From IDS-8 sp035304345 (lineage in GTDB: Bacteria > Pseudomonadota > Gammaproteobacteria > Steroidobacterales > Woeseiaceae), in assembly GCA_035304345.1 (NCBI GenBank), contig DATGQE010000025.1:1-64000 (forward strand): DNA of 64,000 nt, read 5' to 3'. Position 1 is the stretch's first letter; each line of letters starts with the position of its first letter. Positions 56,952 through 64,000 of the stretch are shown piece after piece. The position numbers and the translations under genes were made by a program. The notes beneath the pieces are model-generated. The model was not told the origin of the DNA, did not search any database, and saw only the letters and a list, made by a program, of their open reading frames with translations.

Positions 56952-57517
56952 GACGCGCAACGGGACGCACGATCACGCCGGCCGCGTGCCTCGCACTCAT
57001 GGGTGCGCTGCTGGCCGCGAGCGCGCCCGCGACGGCCTACGAGATCTACAAGTGGACGGACGAGGACGGCGTCGTGCATTACGGCGACGAACGCCCGCAA
57101 AGCGCGCCGTCCCCGGTCGAGACGCTGCACGTGCCGGAAACGAACTCCCCGGACTACGACCCCGCCGAGGCCCGCCGCGCCGCGATCGCCGAAGCCGGGC
57201 GCATCCGGGAGGCGCTGGCCGCGCGGCGCGAGGCGCGCGCTGCAGAAGAAGCGCAGGCGCGGGCGCTCGAGGCCGAAGCCCGGCTCGCCGAGCTGGAGCG
57301 GCGCGTGGCCGCCGCCGAAGAGGCAGCGTACGCACGCGCCATCCGCCTCCCCTTCGCCTTCGTCCCGCGGCACCACGGGCCATTCCCGCCGCACCGCGAG
57401 CACCGGCCGCCCCGCGACGTGCACCGGCTGCCGCCGGGCGACCGGTCCGGCTGGCCGGGCCCGGTCGAGCCGGCCGAGCCCGCCGCCCCCGGCTTCAGGG
57501 CTCCCGACCCTCGCTGA
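56948..57517 (+). CDS. DUF4124 domain exported protein
   Basis: A 189-residue protein: signal peptide, then the DUF4124 stretch YEIYKWTDEDGVVHYGDERP, an Ala/Glu-rich coiled coil (about 75-130) and a Pro/Arg/His-rich end. DUF4124 is common in gammaproteobacterial periplasmic proteins; function unknown. The ATG overlaps the cyclophilin stop. Its end overlaps the convergent DUF3500 gene by about 23 bases. Confidence 0.88.
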   Translation: MRRATGRTITPAACLALMGALLAASAPATAYEIYKWTDEDGVVHYGDERPQSAPSPVETLHVPETNSPDYDPAEARRAAIAEAGRIREALAARREARAAEEAQARALEAEARLAELERRVAAAEEAAYARAIRLPFAFVPRHHGPFPPHREHRPPRDVHRLPPGDRSGWPGPVEPAEPAAPGFRAPDPR

Positions 57518-58670
57518 GCTCCCCGGCGTCCGCGGGCGGCGACTGCCGCGCACGGTGCTGGCGCAGAAGCTCCATGCCGTAGTCGTTGCCGTTCGGCGTC
57601 CGCACGACGACGTGCACGTGATCGGGGTCCGGGGGACCGCTGTCCTCCGGCTGCCTGTGATCGAGCTCGATCAGGATCACCGGGCTGAAGATGCGATAGT
57701 AGTACGCACTACCCGGTGCATCGCCGCCGATCCAGGCGAAGTAGGTGCCATCGAGGTGCTCCTTCGCCTGCGACAGCCAGGTTTCGGCATGTCCTTCGCG
57801 CAGGTTGCTCACGTACAGGGCGATGAGGTCGACGAGCCGCGCGCGCTGCTCCTCGTTCATGAGCGCGGCCGGGATGCCGACGTTGTCGAGGCTCGCGTTG
57901 TCGCCGGACGCTTCCGCGACCGCGTCGTTGCCGTCTTTCGATTCGCGCAGGATCGCCATGCTGCGCTGTGCGTCGGAGAGCGCGCGCAGCATCTCGAGCC
58001 CCCCGGCTTCTTCCTGCCGCAGGACGTCCGTGGCCGCCCGCGATCCCGCACGACCGGCACGCGGCCCGGCACCCAGCGAGAGGGGCGTCAGCACGACCTG
58101 GTCGCCGAGCACGAAACAGTTGATCACGAGGTGATGGCCTTCCAGCCGCCAGCCCCAGGGCCCGGTGGCGGAAGGCTCGCCCCTCACGGTCATCCAGTAG
58201 CGCCCTTCGTCCGGCGAAGCGAGGCTCATGATGTCACGTACCCGGTCGAATCCTGCGGGGCTCAACGAAGCCGCGAGCAGGTCGAGCGCCGCCTTGCGCG
58301 CACGCTCGTCCATCTCCGCGAGCGCAATGCCGCGGCGTGTCGCATGCCCGTGGTTCGTCCACTGGCGCCATTCCGGATCGTCGATGCGGAACGTGCTGCG
58401 CTCGCGTTGGGCCGGGGTCAGCGCGGCCAGGAACGCGCGCGCGGCTTGCGCGAGCGGCGCGGTCGATACGCCCGTCTCCTGCAGCCGGTACAGGCCGTAC
58501 ACGGGTGCGCCGTTCGCGGTGACGCCGACGAACGGCTCGTCGGCGCCGCCAGGCGCCACGGTCCCGCCAGGCGCGGTCCCCGCGTGCTGGCCGGCGCCCG
58601 CCGCGCCGGCGAGGGCGAGCAGCGCGAGGCAGGCGTGGCGCGCCGCGCGGAAGGCTCCGATGAGGTGCAT
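57495..58670 (-). CDS. DUF3500 domain exported protein
   Basis: A 391-residue protein with a signal peptide (AARHACLALLALAGAAGAGQ) and a DUF3500 domain: STFRIDDPEWRQWTNHGHAT, RRGIALAEMDERARKAALDL, GPWGWRLEGHHLVINCFVLG, then DHRQPEDSGPPDPDHVHVVV with His/Asp-rich residues near the end. The family is of unknown function. TACAAT lies 6 bases before the ATG with no ribosome site, suggesting a leaderless message. Confidence 0.9.
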   Translation of the reverse strand: MHLIGAFRAARHACLALLALAGAAGAGQHAGTAPGGTVAPGGADEPFVGVTANGAPVYGLYRLQETGVSTAPLAQAARAFLAALTPAQRERSTFRIDDPEWRQWTNHGHATRRGIALAEMDERARKAALDLLAASLSPAGFDRVRDIMSLASPDEGRYWMTVRGEPSATGPWGWRLEGHHLVINCFVLGDQVVLTPLSLGAGPRAGRAGSRAATDVLRQEEAGGLEMLRALSDAQRSMAILRESKDGNDAVAEASGDNASLDNVGIPAALMNEEQRARLVDLIALYVSNLREGHAETWLSQAKEHLDGTYFAWIGGDAPGSAYYYRIFSPVILIELDHRQPEDSGPPDPDHVHVVVRTPNGNDYGMELLRQHRARQSPPADAGELSEGREP

Positions 58671-58676
58671 GGGGGG

Positions 58677-58682
58677 ATTGTA
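58677..58682 (-). promoter_or_regulatory. -10 element abutting the DUF3500 ATG
   Basis: TACAAT on the minus strand is separated from the ATG by six Cs read as CCCCCC. A transcript starting about 7 bases after it would begin at the start codon. No clear -35. Confidence 0.5.
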
Positions 58683-58755
58683 CGCAACCCGGCGCGGCAC
58701 TCGATGTCCCCAAAAAGCAACACATTTCCGTGCAGATTTCCCGAACGGATTGCCC

Positions 58756-58761
58756 GATAAT
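58756..58761 (+). promoter_or_regulatory. Candidate -10 of the beta-barrel gene
   Basis: GATAAT in a lower-GC stretch, 116 bases before the start of the beta-barrel gene. The resulting leader contains the hairpin at 58798-58821. Confidence 0.45.
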
Positions 58762-58797
58762 GCGTCCAACCCGGCGGCATTCCGGTCGTTGCCGCCC

Positions 58798-58821
58798 AAC
58801 GCCCCGCCAGGCGGGGCGTTT
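58798..58821 (+). terminator. Terminator-like hairpin in a 5' leader
   Basis: AACGCCCCGCC pairs with GGCGGGGCGTT around a 2-base gap, followed by a short T-rich tail (TTTCTGCG). It lies between the promoter and the beta-barrel gene, with no plus-strand gene upstream to terminate. It may be an attenuator or the end of a short RNA. Confidence 0.55.
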
Positions 58822-58877
58822 CTGCGTTGTGGAAATGCAACGGCGGAGCCGGGGTTCATCACGCTAAGGAGAAGCAC

Positions 58878-59477
58878 ATGACGACTCGACTTGGGCAAAC
58901 CGTCGCGGGCGTTTCCGCCGTGTTGCTGCTGGCGGCTGCCGGCAACGCGGCCGCCGAGTTCGACTACAACTACGCCGAGCTGCGCTACATCGACACGGAC
59001 CTGGACGCCGGGCCGGTCGACGCGAGCGGGGACGGCTTCGAGATCGGCGGCTCGCTGGAGCTGACACCGGCGGTGCACGTCTTCGGCAATTTCCAGAGGC
59101 TGGACTTCGGCCGCGGTGTCGACGTGTCCGCCTTCGAAGTGGGCGGCGGCTATGCCATGCCGCTCGCGAGCGGTGCGGACCTGGTGGCCCGGCTGTCGTA
59201 CATCGACGGCGAGATCGACGCCGGTCCCGTGGACTTCGACGACTCGGGCTTCGGCTTCTCGGCCGGGTTCCGCCACATGTTCCATCCGCAGTTCGAAGGT
59301 CGGGCATTCATCAAATACGTCGACCTCGACGAATCGGGTGACGAGACCTCGATCGAGCTGGCGGGGGACTACTTCGTCAGCCGGGAGCTCGCCCTCGGCG
59401 CTTCGCTCGAGCTCGGCAGCGACGTCACGACCTGGACGCTGGGCGCTCGCTGGTATTTCGGCGCGCGCGGCCGCTGA
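58878..59477 (+). CDS. Outer-membrane beta-barrel protein
   Basis: A 199-residue exported protein. The signal peptide ends at NAAAEF; the rest shows alternating amphipathic strands (YNYAELRYIDTDLD, DGFEIGGSLELTPAVHVFGN, FEVGGGYAMPL) and ends in WYFGARGR with an aromatic strand, typical of small porin-like barrels. The phrase DAGPVD occurs twice, about 65 residues apart, in loop positions. AAGGAG precedes the ATG. Function unknown. Confidence 0.85.
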   Translation: MTTRLGQTVAGVSAVLLLAAAGNAAAEFDYNYAELRYIDTDLDAGPVDASGDGFEIGGSLELTPAVHVFGNFQRLDFGRGVDVSAFEVGGGYAMPLASGADLVARLSYIDGEIDAGPVDFDDSGFGFSAGFRHMFHPQFEGRAFIKYVDLDESGDETSIELAGDYFVSRELALGASLELGSDVTTWTLGARWYFGARGR

Positions 59478-59495
59478 TCCCGATCCGCACGCACG

Positions 59496-59526
59496 GAGCC
59501 CGGCGGCGCGCGGCGCCGCCGGGCTC
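59496..59526 (+). terminator. Intrinsic terminator of the beta-barrel gene
   Basis: A perfect 14-base stem (GAGCCCGGCGGCGC with its complement) around GCG, followed by TTTCGTTT. It starts 19 bases after the stop codon. Confidence 0.9.
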
Positions 59527-59626
59527 TTTCGTTTCTGCCCGTTCCACATGGCGGAACGACGGCGGTTGACAGCGCGCGCATCGTGCATTGTAAGCTTCCG
59601 GGCCCAGCTCTTGTGGTAGCGGCGAA

Positions 59627-60169
59627 ATGCCGACCTGCATCGCATTCTTCCACGGCATCAACCTGGGTGGTCGCAACAAGTTGCCGATGAAGGAGCTCGT
59701 CGAGCTCTTCGAGGAAATCGGCATCCACGGCGCGAAGGCGGTGCTGCAGAGCGGCAACGTCGCGTTTCGCTGCTCCCGCCCGCAGCGCCCGGAGGTCGCC
59801 CGGCGCATCGTCGCTGCGATCCAGCGCCGCTACGGTTTCGAGCCGCGGGTCGTCGTGCTGACCATCCAGGAGCTCGAGCACGCGGTGGCGGCGAACCCGT
59901 TCATGGATGCGCGCAAGGATCCGCTGCACCTGCACCTGTGGTTCCTCGAGGAGGTGCCGGCAAACCCGGACCTCGAGCGTATCCGGGCGCTGGCGAGTCG
60001 TACCGAGCGCTGGAGCCTCGAACGGAAGACCTTCTACCTGCACGCGCCGGACGGCCTCGAAGCCTCGAAGCTCGCGCCGGCGGTGGAAGAGGCCCTGGGT
60101 GTCCCAGGCGTCGAGCGGAACTGGCAGGTGGTCACCCGGACCCTCGAGCTGGGCTGGGACCTGCCCTGA
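59627..60169 (+). CDS. DUF1697 domain protein
   Basis: A 180-residue DUF1697 protein. IAFFHGINLGGRNKLPMKEL, AVLQSGNVAFR and ELEHAVAANPF are the family pattern. No signal peptide. Widespread in bacteria, function not established. TTGTAAG at about 59588 is a possible -10. Confidence 0.92.
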   Translation: MPTCIAFFHGINLGGRNKLPMKELVELFEEIGIHGAKAVLQSGNVAFRCSRPQRPEVARRIVAAIQRRYGFEPRVVVLTIQELEHAVAANPFMDARKDPLHLHLWFLEEVPANPDLERIRALASRTERWSLERKTFYLHAPDGLEASKLAPAVEEALGVPGVERNWQVVTRTLELGWDLP

Positions 60170-60269
60170 CCGGCCCGCCGGCGGCGCCCCGGCCCCCCCG
60201 GCCGTGAAAAGCGGCGTTTCCGCCCCAATACTGGAAATTTCCTGCCCGATCGGCGCGACGGAAGCCACG

Positions 60270-61208
60270 ATGAAGTTCAAGGACTACTACGAGGTGCTGG
60301 GCGTCGACCGCAACGCCTCACAGGACGACATCAAGCGAGCCTACCGGCGGCTCGCGCGCAAGTACCATCCGGACGTCAGCAAGGAGCCGGATGCCGAAGC
60401 GCGCTTCAAGGAAGTGCGCGAAGCCTACGAGGTCCTCAAGGACCCGGAGAAGCGCGCCGCCTACGACCAGTTCGGCGAGAACTGGAAAGCGGGCCAGGAT
60501 TTCGAGCCGCCGCCGGGGTGGCAGGCACGGCCGGGTTTCACGGGCGCAGAGGGCTTCGCGGCCGGCGACTTCAGCGACTTCTTCGAGACGCTGTTCGGCG
60601 GCGCACGCGGCGGCGGTTTCACGTTCCGCACCGGCGGACGCATGCGCGGCGAGGACGTGAGCGCGACGATCCGGATCCCGATCGAGGACGCGTATCACGG
60701 CGCCACGCGCACGGTGACGCTCGAGATGCCGGAGCTCGACGCCGCCGGCCGGCCGGTACGCCGCCGCCGGACCCTCAACGTGAAGATCCCGAAGGGCATC
60801 ACCGCGGGCAGGCGCATCCGGCTCGAGCGGCAGGGCGGCCCCGGCTTCGGCGGCGGACCCCCGGGCGACCTGTACCTCACGGTGGAGTTCGAGCCGCACC
60901 CGGTCTATCGCGCGCAGGGCTCCGACATCTGGGTCGAGCTGCCGGTGACGCCGTGGGAAGTGGCGCTCGGCCGCAAGGTGAAGGTACCGACGCTCGCCGG
61001 CACCGTGGACCTCAAGATCCCGCCGGGCTCCGGCTCGGGCAAGACGCTCAGGCTGCGCGGCCGCGGCCTGCCGGGCACGCCGCCAGGAGACCAGTACGTC
61101 GAGCTGAAGGTCGTCGTGCCGCCGGCGACGGACGCCGGGCTGCGCGAGCTGTACGAGAAGCTCGAGCGCGAGCATGACGTCAACCCGCGTGCAAAGCTCG
61201 GAGTCTGA
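60270..61208 (+). CDS. cbpA: Curved DNA-binding co-chaperone CbpA
   Basis: A 312-residue DnaJ-like co-chaperone. The J domain has YYEVLGVDRNASQDDIKRAY and the HPD motif in RKYHPDVSK. A Gly/Phe-rich linker follows, then the DnaJ C-terminal domains (IRIPIEDAYHGATRTVTLEM, VKIPKGITAGRRIRLERQG) without the zinc-finger of DnaJ. Stimulates DnaK and binds DNA. cbpM follows 2 bases downstream, confirming the assignment. Confidence 0.95.
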   Translation: MKFKDYYEVLGVDRNASQDDIKRAYRRLARKYHPDVSKEPDAEARFKEVREAYEVLKDPEKRAAYDQFGENWKAGQDFEPPPGWQARPGFTGAEGFAAGDFSDFFETLFGGARGGGFTFRTGGRMRGEDVSATIRIPIEDAYHGATRTVTLEMPELDAAGRPVRRRRTLNVKIPKGITAGRRIRLERQGGPGFGGGPPGDLYLTVEFEPHPVYRAQGSDIWVELPVTPWEVALGRKVKVPTLAGTVDLKIPPGSGSGKTLRLRGRGLPGTPPGDQYVELKVVVPPATDAGLRELYEKLEREHDVNPRAKLGV

Positions 61209-61210
61209 CG

Positions 61211-61507
61211 ATGAACGAGCGGATACAGGACGAGCTCTCCGGTGTCGTGCTCGACGAGCGCGTGACGTTCACGCTGTCCGAGTTCTGCCTCGCCTGCGGC
61301 GTGCAACGCGAGCTCGTCATCGAGATGGTCGAGGAAGGAGTGATCGAGCCCGCCGGTCGTGACGAGTCCGGCTGGATCTTCTACGGCGCATCCGTCGTGC
61401 GCGCGCGCACCGCGCTGCGCCTCGTGCGCGACCTCGAGGTCAACTGGCCCGGCGCGGCGCTGGCGCTCGACCTGCTCGAAGAGCTCGGCAGGCTGCACGG
61501 TCGTTAG
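61211..61507 (+). CDS. cbpM: Chaperone modulator CbpM
   Basis: A 98-residue MerR-like partner that inhibits CbpA. TLSEFCLACGVQRELVIEMV, the helix-turn-helix-like part, precedes GVIEPAGRDESGWIFYGASV and RARTALRLVRDLEVNWPGAA, which are typical CbpM stretches. Operon with cbpA. Confidence 0.94.
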   Translation: MNERIQDELSGVVLDERVTFTLSEFCLACGVQRELVIEMVEEGVIEPAGRDESGWIFYGASVVRARTALRLVRDLEVNWPGAALALDLLEELGRLHGR

Positions 61508-61911
61508 GCGCAACGGGCAAGCGCGCCCCGGCAACGGAACCGGGAGCGTGCGCGCCGCGTCTCGCGGCGGTGCTCACCCGGCGTATGCCCGAGGCGGAAA
61601 CGGAACGGATGCAGGCAGGAGACTTACGAAAAAAATGGCAACTGCAGGAGCCCGCGTCGATAGCAATGGGTACCGTGAATGATTGGGAGCACTATCTCGG
61701 AACGGGCTCCTGCAGTGCACGAAAACGAAGGTGCGCTCAGCACAGGTTGAGCATCACCGGGCGGCGGAGCATGCCGTCAAAACGCAACCGACCTTCCCTC
61801 CCCTGAACCTGAACGTCGATCCCGCCGTCGCGAATTGCGCAATTTGTACATCAGGTTTTTTCGTTTCGCAAACGCCAGGCGCGCATTTTTCGCACGCCGG
61901 GGTGGCGACGC
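61508..61911 (+). other. Structured intergenic region after cbpM
   Basis: About 400 bases with lower GC and no convincing gene. A perfect 14-base inverted repeat (61641-61654 and 61703-61716, ACTGCAGGAGCCCG) encloses 48 bases. A second stem (AACCTGA 61806-61812 with TCAGGTT 61851-61857) encloses the palindrome AATTGCGCAATT (61833-61844) and runs into TTTTTTCG. A shorter GCTCA/TGAGC hairpin stands between them. It may encode a structured RNA or be a relict element. Confidence 0.5.
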
Positions 61912-63795
61912 TCACCAGGCGATGCCGTAGTCTTCGCCGAAGTCGCTCGCTGCTCCCCACATCGTTCCGTGCTCGCGGTCGAACCAGATCGCGGTGATCG
62001 GACCCGAAGTGCGTTCCGCCGTTTCCACGTCGTAGCCCATCTCGCGCAGCTCCTGCTGCACCCATGAGGGCACGTCCTTGCGCACGACGAGGCGACCGGG
62101 CTCCGACGTGTGCGCGCCGAACGAGCTCTGCATCTGGTAGCTCGTGATGTTCGCCGCCTCCGCGGCCTCCTGCACGTTCATGCCGAACTCGACCACGTTG
62201 AGGAAGAACTGCAGCAGGTTCTGGTCCTGCGTGTCCCCGCCCTGCACGGCGAACGAGAGGAATGGCACACCGTCCTTGAGCGCCATGCCGGGCGTGAGCG
62301 TCGCGCGCGGGCGCTTGCCGGGCTCGACGACGTTGAACGGGTTGAGGCGCGGGTCGAGCACGAAGCTCTGCATCCGCTGCGACAGGCCGACGCCGGTCCT
62401 GCCGGCAATGAACGCCGGGATCCAGCCCCCGCTCGGGGTGACCGATACCACCCAGCCGTCCGCGTCGGCCGCCTGGATCGAGGTCGTGCCGGCGCGAAAC
62501 GCCTCTTCGCGCGACATGGTACCCGCCTGCTGGAATCCCGCTTCGCCCTGCGCCTCGGCGGGCGGCGGCACGGGCGTCCACTGCTCGAGCAGGTCGAGCC
62601 AGGGATTCTTCTCGTCCTGGTAGGGATACGGATCGCCGGGCTTCACGGTCTCGTCGTTGCGCGTCCAGTCGATCTCCGCGTACCGCGCCGCCGCGTACTC
62701 CTTCGAGAGCAGGCCCTCGATCGGTTCCTCGGGCGGGAAGTACGGATCGCCGTAATAGAAGTCCCGGTCCGCGAACGCGAGGTTCATCGCCTGGTACAGG
62801 GCGTGGATGTAGCGCGCGCTGTTGTAGCCCATGGACCGCAGGTCCGCATTCTCGAGGATGTTGAGCGCCTGCAGCATCACCGGTCCCTGCACCCAGTGCG
62901 TGAGCTTGTACACGTCGATGCCGCGGTAGCGGGTCGTCACCGGCTCCTCGACATAGACCTGCCAGCGGTCGAGGTCCTCGAGCGTGATGAGGCCGCCCGC
63001 CGCCCGGGTGGCGCGCACCAGCTCGCGCGCGATGTCGCCGCGATAGAAGCGGTCGTACGCGGCCATGATCGCCTCCTCGCGGCTCTTTCCCTCCGCGAGC
63101 GCCGCGGCCTCGGCCTCGACGAGCTTGCGCAAGGTGACGAGCAGGTCCCGCTGCCGGAACATCTCGCCGGGATACGGCGCCGCGCGCCCGGTTCCGCCCT
63201 CTTCCCAGTGCGGCAGGAGCACGCGCCGCGAGTCCGGCCACTGGGCGATCGTGTCGCGGTGCCGTTCGATGTTGTCGGCCTGCGCCGCCTCGATCGGGTA
63301 ACCGTCCGCCATCTGCATCGCGGGCTCGAGCACCTCCTCGAGCGACAGCGTGCCGTACCGCGCGAGCATGACCATGAGGCCGCCCGGCGTGCCCGGCGTC
63401 ACCGCCGCGAGCGGTCCGTACTCCGGCGGGTACACCATGCCCTTTTCGCGAAAGAACTCGACCGTGGCGCCGCTCGGCGCCACGCCGAGCGCGTTGATAC
63501 CGATGACCTTCTGCTCGCGCGGATCGAAGATGAGTGCCTGGGTTTCGCCGCCCCAGCCCAGCGTGTCCCACATCGTCGACGTGGCCGCGAGCATCGCGCA
63601 CGCCGCATCGACGGCGTTGCCGCCGCGCTGGAAGATCATCGCGCCCGCGGTGGCGGCCAGCGGCTTGCCGGTGATGGCGACCCACTGCTTGCCGTGCAGC
63701 ACCGGCTTCACCGTCCGCGCCTGTGCGGCGGGCACGAGCGCCAGCGCGGCCGAAATCGTGACGAGGAGAACGTTCCTGATCCTGCGAATGGCCAT
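61912..63795 (-). CDS. Gamma-glutamyltransferase family protein
   Basis: A 627-residue Ntn-hydrolase of the gamma-glutamyltransferase family, exported (MAIRRIRNVLLVTISAALAL, cleavage near AQA). FQRGGNAVDAACAM is the family N-terminal motif. The self-cleavage/nucleophile Thr is expected in AFRAGTTSIQAADADG. PRATLTPGMALKDG follows. Members cleave or transfer gamma-glutamyl groups, or act as cephalosporin acylases; the exact substrate is open. GGAGAGG precedes the ATG at 63793-63795. Confidence 0.92.
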   Translation of the reverse strand: MAIRRIRNVLLVTISAALALVPAAQARTVKPVLHGKQWVAITGKPLAATAGAMIFQRGGNAVDAACAMLAATSTMWDTLGWGGETQALIFDPREQKVIGINALGVAPSGATVEFFREKGMVYPPEYGPLAAVTPGTPGGLMVMLARYGTLSLEEVLEPAMQMADGYPIEAAQADNIERHRDTIAQWPDSRRVLLPHWEEGGTGRAAPYPGEMFRQRDLLVTLRKLVEAEAAALAEGKSREEAIMAAYDRFYRGDIARELVRATRAAGGLITLEDLDRWQVYVEEPVTTRYRGIDVYKLTHWVQGPVMLQALNILENADLRSMGYNSARYIHALYQAMNLAFADRDFYYGDPYFPPEEPIEGLLSKEYAAARYAEIDWTRNDETVKPGDPYPYQDEKNPWLDLLEQWTPVPPPAEAQGEAGFQQAGTMSREEAFRAGTTSIQAADADGWVVSVTPSGGWIPAFIAGRTGVGLSQRMQSFVLDPRLNPFNVVEPGKRPRATLTPGMALKDGVPFLSFAVQGGDTQDQNLLQFFLNVVEFGMNVQEAAEAANITSYQMQSSFGAHTSEPGRLVVRKDVPSWVQQELREMGYDVETAERTSGPITAIWFDREHGTMWGAASDFGEDYGIAW

Positions 63796-63870
63796 GTACC
63801 ACCTCTCCGGGTGTTGGCGAAGGACGACAGGGTGCAACAAACCGGGGACGATGTGAATGGTGCCGAAAGG

Positions 63871-63876
63871 TACACT
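63871..63876 (+). promoter_or_regulatory. -10 element abutting the mtgA ATG
   Basis: TACACT lies 6 bases before the ATG of the gene that runs off the window, the same spacing as in front of the flavodoxin-fold and DUF3500 genes. Confidence 0.45.
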
Positions 63877-63882
63877 CTCCGG

Positions 63883-64000
63883 ATGCAACGGAGGAAAGCG
63901 GGTCCGCTGCGCCGCCTGTGGCGCGCGGCGGTGATCGTCGTCCTGGCAGCGCTGGTCGCCAGCGTCGCGCTCGTGCTGCCGCTGCGCTGGATCGCGCCGC
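63883..64000 (+). CDS. mtgA: Start of monofunctional peptidoglycan transglycosylase (partial)
   Basis: The first 39 codons of a gene cut by the window end. The protein begins with a basic stretch (MQRRKAGPLRRLWRA), a membrane helix (VIVVLAALVASVALVL) and LPLRWIAP, which resembles the LRW-x-x-PPTS region just after the anchor of MtgA. MtgA polymerises lipid II. The assignment rests on this short segment and is tentative. Confidence 0.6.
   Translation, partial: MQRRKAGPLRRLWRAAVIVVLAALVASVALVLPLRWIAP

Overview
The window is GC-rich, densely packed bacterial DNA that reads as part of a gammaproteobacterial chromosome. The main support is gene order: accB-accC-prmA-(zinc-ribbon DUF3426 gene)-fis-purH-purD, trxA-rho next to a divergent rhlB, msrP-msrQ, plsB, aroQ, dsbD and groESL. 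The genus is not identified; a Xanthomonadales- or Nevskiales-like lineage is an inference. I see no phage, insertion sequence, CRISPR array, tRNA or rRNA gene. The window ends inside the start of mtgA.

Layout: 1-2341, minus-strand cluster (SRPBCC protein, NUDIX hydrolase, metallo-beta-lactamase fold hydrolase) and a tiny membrane ORF. 2392-8426, plus-strand housekeeping and stress genes (sirtuin, rhomboid protease, SPL-like radical SAM protein, TPR/TonB-like protein, msrA, folE). 8542-16113, minus-strand M49-like lipoprotein, murI, a small unknown gene, ileS with a complete T-box riboswitch in its leader, and a FrnE-type DsbA oxidoreductase. 16268-19332, msrPQ, a small lipoprotein and a CBS-DUF2267 protein. 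19408-21509, groESL with a sigma32/sigma70-like promoter overlapping a CIRCE operator. 21619-24464, dsbD with two alpha domains, and a TlpA-like thioredoxin. 24619-34586, aroQ-accBC-prmA-DUF3426, fis, purH, purD, moeA. 34734-39183, rho and trxA against rhlB-cysQ-ydcH. 39220-41697, plsB. 41771-46875, a trehalose cluster (otsB, GH15 hydrolase, otsA, glk). 47158-51095, a minus-strand run of two membrane GTPases, an alkyltransferase-like protein, a hydrolase and a lipoprotein. 51157-59477, envelope genes including a 1362-residue unrecognised membrane protein, a cyclophilin, a DUF4124 protein, a DUF3500 protein and a small beta-barrel. 59627-64000, DUF1697 gene, cbpA-cbpM, a structured intergenic region, a gamma-glutamyltransferase and the start of mtgA.

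Several sets work together. MsrA, MsrPQ, DsbD/TlpA, FrnE and Trx cover thiol and methionine redox repair. GroESL, CbpA/CbpM and possibly the rhomboid protease cover protein quality control. OtsA, OtsB, the GH15 enzyme and Glk can form a closed glucose-trehalose cycle. The most unusual feature is the T-box element in front of an IleS of the long (about 1050 residue) type: it has an AUC specifier, the T-box consensus, and a terminator that shares one strand with the antiterminator. T-boxes are mainly a Gram-positive device, so this looks like an imported or rarely retained regulatory cassette.
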